Assembly (NCBI GenBank): GCA_026413885.1
Contig: JAOAKA010000002.1
Coordinates: forward strand, 62,001-126,000
Direction: 5' to 3'
DNA: 64,000 bases
Origin: Sulfolobales archaeon
GTDB taxonomy: Archaea > Thermoproteota > Thermoprotei_A > Sulfolobales > NBVN01
Shown: piece after piece, positions 57,079 to 64,000 of the stretch
Position numbering within the stretch: the first letter of the stretch is position 1
Layout: each line of letters opens with the position of its first letter
Made by a program: the position numbers and the translations under genes
Notes under the pieces: model-generated
The model's input: the letters and a program-made list of their open reading frames with translations, nothing else
What the model was told of the DNA's origin: nothing
Databases searched by the model: none

Positions 57079-57718
57079 TCACCTCAGAAATTATCTTCTT
57101 CAACTCCCCCGGGAGAAAAGACCAGAAGAACTTAGCAGCTGCTTCTAATTTCTCTCCATCTACACCGTGTTTTTCATATAGGTCCCTCATGGAGTCTCTC
57201 CAGAGCTCCGGGTCTTCTATATAGCCTCTACACCCCAAGCAGGGAACTCCATTACGTGTACACTCAGCTGAGCAGCCGGCAGCAGTTAGAGGGCCTAAAC
57301 ACGGCTCTCCCTTAGCAACTAGACAATCGTCTCCAGTGAGAGGACACTCAGAGCAGACTGGGAATTCCCCGAGATTTAACTGCTTTGAGAGATCTAGAAG
57401 AGAGCAGCTAGTCTTCCTTAAACAACTCCAACACTTAATTCTATGGGTTGAGAGGAGGAGCTGGAAGTTCATCCTCCTATATGTATCTAGCTCCCTACTC
57501 TCAGTCACTATCTTAGCTCCATCAGATACTGGGAACTTACACGCAGGCACTACTCTACCGTTTACTAAGACTACGCAGAGTCTACAGGTAGCCTCACTAA
57601 AGAAGTCATTGAGGTAGCACAGCACTGGGACTCTATATCCAGCTTTTTCAACTGCTTCTATTATAGGGACACCGGGAGGTACTTCGACTTCTACTCCATT
57701 AACGTATACTTTAACCAT
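57065..57718 (-). CDS. HoxU/NuoG-like [2Fe-2S]/His-[4Fe-4S] subunit fused to the C-terminal Fe-S domain of a group 3 [NiFe] small subunit
   Basis: N: VPVLCYLNDFFSEATCRLC...C, HRIKCWSCLRKTSC. C: FPVCSECPLTGDDCLVAKGEPCLGPLTAAGCSAECTRNGVPCLGCRGYI. Confidence 0.88.
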   Translation of the reverse strand: MVKVYVNGVEVEVPPGVPIIEAVEKAGYRVPVLCYLNDFFSEATCRLCVVLVNGRVVPACKFPVSDGAKIVTESRELDTYRRMNFQLLLSTHRIKCWSCLRKTSCSLLDLSKQLNLGEFPVCSECPLTGDDCLVAKGEPCLGPLTAAGCSAECTRNGVPCLGCRGYIEDPELWRDSMRDLYEKHGVDGEKLEAAAKFFWSFLPGELKKIISEVSRDK

Positions 57719-57721
57719 ATC

Positions 57722-59542
57722 CTACACCTTCTTAATTGCTCCGAAGGGACATGCGATTAGACATTGACCACACTTAATGCAGATGTCGTAGTTTATTCTA
57801 TGGACTTCTCCCGGAGAGCCGGATATAGCTCCTACCTGGCAGACTCTAGCACACTGTGTACATCCTCTACATAGAGCTGGATCTACTGAATACTTAACGA
57901 GTTTAGCACAGACTTTTGCTGGACATCTTCGGTTAACTACGTGTTCTACATACTCATCTTTGAAGTACCTCAACGTCGAGAGTATCGGATTGGGAGCAGT
58001 TCCACCTAGCGCGCAGAGACTCGATCTAGCTATACTTTCACCTAGTTCTTGAGCTACCTCTATATCTTCTAGAGAAGCTTCTCCACTAGTGAGTCTCTCT
58101 AGTAGGTCACTTAAGTGTCTCATACCGACTCTGCAGGGCAGGCACTTACCGCATGATTCAGCGAGAGTGAAGCTTGTGAAGAATTTAGCTACATCCACCA
58201 TGCAGTTGCTGTCGTCTATCACTACCAGACCTCCAGAACCCATAATAGCTCCATAGCTCTGCAGGCTCTCGTAATCCATCTCGAGGTCCATTAACTCAGC
58301 TGGAATGCAGCCCCCGCTTGGTCCACCTATTTGAACAGCTTTAACTTTCCTTCCCTCTATAGATCCTCCAGCTAGATCGAAAACTAACGTCTTTATCTTT
58401 GTTCCAATAGGTACCTCGTAGACTCCAGTCCTCTTTACAGCACCTGTAACACAGAACATCTTAGTTCCTCGAGACTTCTCAGTTCCGTGCTTTACGAATT
58501 CTTCAACACCAGTCTGAAATATAGTAGCTACATGTGCTAAAGTCTCTACATTGTTGATGACGGTAGGCCTGCCCCAGAGTCCGTGAGTAGCTGGGTAGGG
58601 AGGTCTCTGTCTAGGTCTAGATCTACCTTCGATAGCAGCTATTAGAGCTGTTTCCTCACCACATACGAAAGCACCAGCACTTCTATAGACTTCTACATCG
58701 AAGTTGAAGTTGGAGCTGAGAATGTTCTTCCCTAGAAAACCGAGCTTTCTGGCGTCTTCAACAGCTTTCTCAAGTCTATCGGCCATGAGTGGTTTTTCAG
58801 CTCTTACGAAAATTATCCCTCTAGTAGCTCCAACTGCGTAGCCAGCTATTATAAGTCCTTCTAGAACTCTATGTGGGTCTGATTCCGCTAGAAGTCTATT
58901 CATAAATGCTCCAGGATCTCCTTCATCACCGTTACATATGACATATTTAACGTCGTTCTTCTGCTCGTACGCTATCTTCCACTTTAGCCAGGTTGGGAAT
59001 CCAGCACCTCCTCTACCTCTTAACCCAGAGGTCTTAATGACCTCTATGACTTCTTCCTGCTTCATGTAGAGGGCTTTCTTAAGTCCTAAGTAACCGCCTG
59101 TCTCTATGTAGTCGTAGATCGACTCAGGGTCTACTAGTCCGCAGTTTCTCGATACATATCTAACTTGATATCTCCAGAAATCTACTTCTTCTAGTGCCGG
59201 CGGTCCCCCGGACCCTGTTTTAAATCTAACTGCGGTAGCTTCTGAGAGATCTCCCTCGGAGTAATTCTTAATTATGTGCTCGATCTGCTCAGTCTTCACG
59301 TTTCCATATATAGCTGGCGGCAGGCCTTCTCTAGCTAACTCTATCCACGGATCCATGAAGCACAGACCTGTGCATCCTACTCTATATACCTCGGCATCCA
59401 CTCCGTGTTCTTCAACGACTTTAATGACTTTCCTGTATACCTCTCCCGCTCCAGCTGCTAGAGTGCAGCTCGATATAGGTACTCTAATTCTAAAGCCTCT
59501 ACTGCCGTACAGAATTCTATTTAGAGAAGTTTGTGTGAGCAT
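57722..59542 (-). CDS. NuoF/HoxF/HydB-like flavoprotein with thioredoxin-like N-domain and C-terminal 2x[4Fe-4S]
   Basis: GLRGRGGAGFPTWLKW, CNGDEGDPGAFMNR, AGAFVCGEETALIAAIEGRSRPRQRPPYPA, ESCGKCLPCRVG, CRGCTQCARVC, CIKCGQCLIACP. Confidence 0.96.
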   Translation of the reverse strand: MLTQTSLNRILYGSRGFRIRVPISSCTLAAGAGEVYRKVIKVVEEHGVDAEVYRVGCTGLCFMDPWIELAREGLPPAIYGNVKTEQIEHIIKNYSEGDLSEATAVRFKTGSGGPPALEEVDFWRYQVRYVSRNCGLVDPESIYDYIETGGYLGLKKALYMKQEEVIEVIKTSGLRGRGGAGFPTWLKWKIAYEQKNDVKYVICNGDEGDPGAFMNRLLAESDPHRVLEGLIIAGYAVGATRGIIFVRAEKPLMADRLEKAVEDARKLGFLGKNILSSNFNFDVEVYRSAGAFVCGEETALIAAIEGRSRPRQRPPYPATHGLWGRPTVINNVETLAHVATIFQTGVEEFVKHGTEKSRGTKMFCVTGAVKRTGVYEVPIGTKIKTLVFDLAGGSIEGRKVKAVQIGGPSGGCIPAELMDLEMDYESLQSYGAIMGSGGLVVIDDSNCMVDVAKFFTSFTLAESCGKCLPCRVGMRHLSDLLERLTSGEASLEDIEVAQELGESIARSSLCALGGTAPNPILSTLRYFKDEYVEHVVNRRCPAKVCAKLVKYSVDPALCRGCTQCARVCQVGAISGSPGEVHRINYDICIKCGQCLIACPFGAIKKV

Positions 59543-59561
59543 ATCTCAGTCCTCACAACAC

Positions 59562-60068
59562 CTACTCTCTAGCTTTAGATCTATAGTTGAAAACCAGTCT
59601 TCTACCTGCTTGTGGTGTGAGTTTTCCATGTACGTATCTCTCAGAGCCGTCTGAAGATAGAACCATAGCTACTGGAGCTAGACTGCAGCAACCAAAACAT
59701 CTAGCTTTCTCAACTGTAAGCAAGCCATCTTCTGTAGTCGATCTTCCATTTGAGAGTCCAGCACTTCTTCTTATAGCTTCATATACTTCAGAAGCACCGC
59801 GGAGATAGCAAGCAGTACCGAAGCAGACGTAGATGATGTACCTACCTACAGGCTCTAATCTAAATTGGTGGTAGAATGTAGCTACATTGAGAACTTCGGA
59901 GAGGGATACCCCCAACTTCTCTGAGACTTCCTCGAGACTCTCTCTCGGTAGGTATCTAAAGGTCTTCTGAATTTCTTGAAGTATCTGCACCAGCCTGCCT
60001 CTATCGCAGCCGTACTTAGAGACTACTTCACCAACTACTTCTCTCGGGTTCAGGCGCCCCCTATACAT
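59562..60068 (-). CDS. NuoE/HoxE/HydC-like [2Fe-2S] subunit
   Basis: ATFYHQFRLEPVGRYIIYVCFGTACYLRGA, CFGCCSLAPV. Confidence 0.93.
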   Translation of the reverse strand: MYRGRLNPREVVGEVVSKYGCDRGRLVQILQEIQKTFRYLPRESLEEVSEKLGVSLSEVLNVATFYHQFRLEPVGRYIIYVCFGTACYLRGASEVYEAIRRSAGLSNGRSTTEDGLLTVEKARCFGCCSLAPVAMVLSSDGSERYVHGKLTPQAGRRLVFNYRSKARE

Positions 60069-60134
60069 ATATCTCCTGAATATGATTAAAGTAGTAGTTA
60101 ATTTAGAGTAATTAAGTTTAATTCAGTTTAGCAA

Positions 60135-61025
60135 TCAGACCTTCGGGAAGAAGTATTTACACCTACAAGCTCTATTTCTAACACATCTACCGAGTACTAG
60201 CTCAGATATTCTCGTAGCTAAGTACTTCACACTTCTACAGATTTCTGACGCACAGTTTACTTCCTCTAGTAGGTTGAGGATCTTAATCACATTATTTACA
60301 GCTACTTCAACATCTTGTAGTAGTGTGGCACTTATCGCAGCTCTCGCTATCTCCAATATCCTCAGTAGATTTGAGTCACTACTCAACTTACTCTGGTCTG
60401 CTGTTATTAAGAGGTCGAAGATCTCTTTAACGTACTCTATAGATACAGCTAGATCTAGAGCTTCATAGGAGTCTAGAGAGCCGTCAGCAACACTCTGCTT
60501 TAAGCTTCTGAGAAAGTATAGGTACTTCCTATAGAACTCTCTATATGTTACTAGTGCTGAAGGATCTCGCTCCTCTATATTCTCAACTAGCTTACTTGAA
60601 GTCGCCTCCATAGTCTTCAGCAGGGAGACTAAGTCTGTTTTAACATCTGAGAAAGCTAGTTCATGTGTGTCTAAATCTGGATTCGCTATTAAGATAAAGC
60701 TAGTAACGTAGTTCTTTAGCTCCTCAGACAGTTTTAAAACATGTTCGTATTCTGCTTTTAACTTAACTCTAGTTACTCCCTCTACATATGACGCTACCAG
60801 CTTTCTAATAGCTATACTAGAGCTATCTAACTCTACTAATACGTTAACTTCCTCATTTTGCTCACTACTTGCTGTAGGTGATACAGTTATCTTAGACCCA
60901 TCGAAGTGTAGCAGCACTCTGTCTCCAGGTTTGATGCCTAAAGCGTCAGCCCATCTTTTTGGAACCACTATCGATAGCGAGCCTCTACCGACAATATTTG
61001 CTTTCTTAACTAAGCGCTCAGACAT
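60135..61025 (-). CDS. PhoU-like regulator with N-terminal SpoVT/AbrB domain
   Basis: GRGSLSIVVPKRWADALGIKPGDRVLLHFDGSKITVSP AbrB motif, then helical PhoU-like repeats. Confidence 0.8.
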   Translation of the reverse strand: MSERLVKKANIVGRGSLSIVVPKRWADALGIKPGDRVLLHFDGSKITVSPTASSEQNEEVNVLVELDSSSIAIRKLVASYVEGVTRVKLKAEYEHVLKLSEELKNYVTSFILIANPDLDTHELAFSDVKTDLVSLLKTMEATSSKLVENIEERDPSALVTYREFYRKYLYFLRSLKQSVADGSLDSYEALDLAVSIEYVKEIFDLLITADQSKLSSDSNLLRILEIARAAISATLLQDVEVAVNNVIKILNLLEEVNCASEICRSVKYLATRISELVLGRCVRNRACRCKYFFPKV

Positions 61026-62020
61026 CTATACCCAAGTTAAAACACCTACAATACTTATAAACAACTTATTAAATATCTACGTGTTGATGGGGTGAGTCTG
61101 GAAGACAGATCTTCGCGGCAGCAGCTCTCACACTCTTCTCGAAGACATCTCGAAGACTCTGCGATATATAGGTAAGTATTTAGAAGATTCTCACCGAATG
61201 TCTCACCAGCATTAAGGCAGACTACCTAGCTCGAGAGAGATAGAGCTACAGAAAGACCTATAAATTAATTCATAAACTAAGCGGCTAACTCAGTAACTAA
61301 ATTCGGAACTCAAACACCTTAAAGAACCAGTAGCTTCAGCTATCCAACTAAGCCGGCAGAGAATATAGTCTAGCTACACAAGTAGGTAAGCTAGTACACT
61401 ACCTACACTACCAACCTATAAATAGATACACTAACAACCGCCCTAGAGAACCACAGCAGACACATAGTTCGAAATCAGAACAATATCGAATTTCGAGACC
61501 GGTAGCAGGCAAATCTCAGTGGTTACAGCCTCACTGTAGTTGATACAGCTATGAAACCGCCACGTGGACTCAGGTGTTTTAGCTGTAGGTAAGTGAACTA
61601 CGACTTCAATACATCCTGGAGGAGTTGCTTCCCTGCTCCACTGGTGTCCGCAGTAGCTACTAGGTGATGTGAATCTCTCTACGGGGCCGTGCAGACTGTC
61701 TCTACCATATATCACTACTATATGCTAGAGCAGTTTTCTATACATATAGCTCCTGCTCTGCTACTCTATGTGTTAGTATTGTGTTGAGAGCATGTAGAAC
61801 TACGTGGTTTCTATGAGTTTACTACGTTCTTTGAAGTTGGGTTAACTTTACCGGGGTGTAGTTAAGCGGAGGTTAACTACACCATTGGACACGTGGGGTA
61901 GTAGAAAGTCTGAAACCACTCACGGTGGGAATGATGTAGTCATCGCCTGATGTAGCTCTGCGAGTTCTATACCTAGCAGTTTTCTCAAGCTGTTGGTTTC
62001 CTATAGCTGTTTTACTTGCT
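61026..62020. other. ~1 kb region without a convincing ORF, containing several inverted repeats
   Basis: Only a doubtful minus-strand ORF (61443..61715); inverted repeats at 61382-61406, 61727-61759 and 61855-61883. Confidence 0.5.
61855..61883. repeat. perfect 11-bp inverted repeat with 7-nt loop
   Basis: GGTGTAGTTAA-gcggagg-TTAACTACACC. Confidence 0.9.
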
Positions 62021-62545
62021 TCACATACTCACTCTCGTAGCTGCTTCCCCGGGATAGACCACCGGACCGAAGCATAGAGTACTACCGAAAACTTCGAGAG
62101 ATAGAGTGCCGGAGCACTCTCTCGATACACATCCGGAGAGTCCGGCTCTAACACCACTGATAAACTCTCGACCTAGAGAGCCGGTTCTAGGGGTTCTGAT
62201 CTTGTTGAAGCACCTATCTCGGCAGGCGAGATCGATTATGTAGCTAACTACCTCACTGAGTTCGACACTGTAGCAGCTAATACATGAGACTACGTATGTA
62301 ACGTACTCAACAGCTGATAGACTGTACTCTGAGAGTAGCTTAGCGAGAGAATCTGAGGGGAGAGATGTCTCGAGAACTAAGACACCTCCGATATCCGGAA
62401 TAAATACTTCAACAGAACTATCGTGTAGATACACAGTATCGCCTAACTCTAGAGAGGCTCTCACTTCTTTAGAGTAGCGAGTAGTTGCGATATATGTATG
62501 TCGAACCGGTAATTGAGGAAAACCTGCTGTAAGCAGTGAAGCCAA
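62021..62545 (-). CDS. cysteine-rich hypothetical protein
   Basis: ORF with CISC, CRDRC and CVSREC motifs; no family recognised. Confidence 0.5.
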   Translation of the reverse strand: MASLLTAGFPQLPVRHTYIATTRYSKEVRASLELGDTVYLHDSSVEVFIPDIGGVLVLETSLPSDSLAKLLSEYSLSAVEYVTYVVSCISCYSVELSEVVSYIIDLACRDRCFNKIRTPRTGSLGREFISGVRAGLSGCVSRECSGTLSLEVFGSTLCFGPVVYPGEAATRVSM

Positions 62546-62547
62546 CT

Positions 62548-62793
62548 TCAGCTACTAGAACAAAGTTTCTTAAGAACTACTCTCTCGTAGTATGTCGGCT
62601 GAATCCACATAATCCACGCCGGTACCTTCTTAATGAACTCGTAGGCTTCACTCCAGTCTTCAACACCTAGATCAGCAGCTAGCTTCTCAAGACTATACTC
62701 CGAGTGTACGTATCTATTCAGTAGAGCTACTACTTCCTTAGTTAGAGTTATCTCCCTACCACTACCGAGTCTGACTACCGGGACACAGTCCAC
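62548..62793 (-). CDS. hypothetical protein (81 aa)
   Basis: Helical ORF 2 bp upstream of the Cys-rich ORF. Confidence 0.55.
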   Translation of the reverse strand: MDCVPVVRLGSGREITLTKEVVALLNRYVHSEYSLEKLAADLGVEDWSEAYEFIKKVPAWIMWIQPTYYERVVLKKLCSSS

Positions 62794-62923
62794 TGTAGAG
62801 TCTCCTCCGAATTGAAGTAAGAAAATACTTAAATACTTTTTACCTTCAGTAGGAGCTGCGAGTTGGAGACCTCGTAAAACAGCACATTGAGATTTATAAC
62901 ATCTAGAGAGACAGTAGTATTGA

Positions 62924-63946
62924 GTGGAGATTATGAAGCCGAAACTCTACATAACGAGAGAACTCTTCGACGATATAGTTGCTAAACTATCGGAGTACTA
63001 CGAAGTCGAAGTATGGGATAAATACCATCACCCCCCACACGACGTACTCTTAAGTAAAGCTAGAGAGGCAGATGCCTTGGTTACACTACTAACTGATAGA
63101 GTTGACTGCAATCTACTTCAAAACTCACCTAAGCTGAGAATAGTAGCGCAATACGCAGTTGGTTTCGATAACGTCGACATAGAGTGTGCTACAAGACTCG
63201 GGATATATGTTACAAATACTCCAGATGTCATCAGTGATACTGTCGCAGAGCTGACTTGGGCTCTAATACTGGCGGTAACTAAGAGAATACTGGAGTCCGA
63301 CGCATTCGTTAGGCGGGGAGAGTGGCGTGGGACGGGAACCCCCTGGCACCCAAAGATGATGCTGGGCGCGGAGCTGAAGGGAAAGGTGCTCGGAATAATT
63401 GGTCTCGGGAGAATAGGTACAAGAGTAGCTAAAATAGGTGTACTAGGCTTCGGCATGAAGGTAGTGTACTACGACATAGTTAGATACAAAGAGAAAGAGG
63501 GAATTCTAGGAGTAGAATACAGAAGTAGCTTAGAAGACCTACTCAGAGAAGCAGATATTGTGAGTCTACACGTACCTCTAACTCCTCAGACTAAACACAT
63601 GATCAACGAGAACACTCTGAGGTTGATGAAGAAGACGGCTATTTTAGTGAATACTGCTAGAGGTGCTGTAGTAGATACAAACGCACTAGTGAAAGCCCTC
63701 AGAGAGGGCTGGATAGCTGGAGCAGGAATAGACGTATTCGAAGGAGAACCTATACCGGCAGACCACCCGCTGACACAATTCAAAAACGTAGTACTTGCAC
63801 CACATGTGGGAAGTGCCACATTCGAGGGGAGATATAGAATGGCTCAAGTAGTTCTCGAAAATCTAGTGGCGTTCTATGAGGGAAGGAGACCGCCAACACT
63901 AGTTAATGAAGACGTATTAAAAGTGCGTCCACCAGGATTCAAGTGA
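62924..63946 (+). CDS. gyaR: D-isomer 2-hydroxyacid dehydrogenase (glyoxylate/hydroxypyruvate reductase-like)
   Basis: YAVGFDNVDIECATRLGIYVTNTPDVISDTVAELTWALIL, GIIGLGRIGTRVAKIG, VNTARGAVVDTNALVKAL, GAGIDVFEGEP, LAPHVGSAT. Confidence 0.93.
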   Translation: MEIMKPKLYITRELFDDIVAKLSEYYEVEVWDKYHHPPHDVLLSKAREADALVTLLTDRVDCNLLQNSPKLRIVAQYAVGFDNVDIECATRLGIYVTNTPDVISDTVAELTWALILAVTKRILESDAFVRRGEWRGTGTPWHPKMMLGAELKGKVLGIIGLGRIGTRVAKIGVLGFGMKVVYYDIVRYKEKEGILGVEYRSSLEDLLREADIVSLHVPLTPQTKHMINENTLRLMKKTAILVNTARGAVVDTNALVKALREGWIAGAGIDVFEGEPIPADHPLTQFKNVVLAPHVGSATFEGRYRMAQVVLENLVAFYEGRRPPTLVNEDVLKVRPPGFK

Positions 63947-64000
63947 TTCCGAGAGCTCCGGTACAGTAAGTCTTTTTTTATATAGAGAAACTATTTTAGA

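Noticed and set aside
61443-61715. 90-aa minus-strand ORF in the noncoding gap
   Set aside because: No recognisable fold or family; reported only as doubtful within the gap.
1-64000. CRISPR arrays, transposases, prophage genes
   Set aside because: No regularly spaced repeats and no recognisable transposase, integrase or phage structural proteins seen.

Overview
This 64 kb window looks like chromosomal DNA from a hyperthermophilic crenarchaeon, probably Desulfurococcales-like. That placement is inferred from gene content and from GTG/TTG starts. Recognisable blocks: RNase P subunit 4 tail; AMMECR1 protein; tRNA-Glu(UUC); moeA; UPF0216; a complete A-type ATP synthase operon (H-I-K-E-C-F-A-B-D); tpiA and FBP aldolase/phosphatase; a type IV pilus-like cluster with a divergent 1190-aa repeat-bearing surface protein; rfcS/rfcL; an Orc1/Cdc6 gene with a wHTH partner; a CedA1-CedA-CedA2-like membrane cassette; a NOG1-like GTPase; an S9 peptidase; a lone biotin carrier protein; a radical SAM protein; a sugar-1-P nucleotidyltransferase; cstA; an ArsA/Get3-like ATPase operon; thrS; an ABC-2 exporter plus Pcc1; a molybdenum hydroxylase with an amidohydrolase and XdhC; a multi-subunit hydrogenase; a PhoU-like regulator; and a 2-hydroxyacid dehydrogenase. 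The strongest candidate for an unusual system is the hydrogenase cluster (54.5-60.1 kb). NuoE/NuoF-like diaphorase subunits sit with a [NiFe] large subunit. The [NiFe] small subunit appears split: its proximal half is fused to two ferredoxin motifs and a degenerate [FeFe]-hydrogenase-like domain, while its C-terminal Fe-S domain is fused to the HoxU/NuoG-like subunit. The large subunit also lacks any standard start codon upstream of its conserved N-terminus. Other leads are the Ced-like cassette with an unlisted 51-aa two-TM ORF, three candidate C/D box sRNAs, a structured ~1 kb noncoding gap, and a Walker A variant in RfcL. All calls come from reading sequence and protein motifs; no database search was run.
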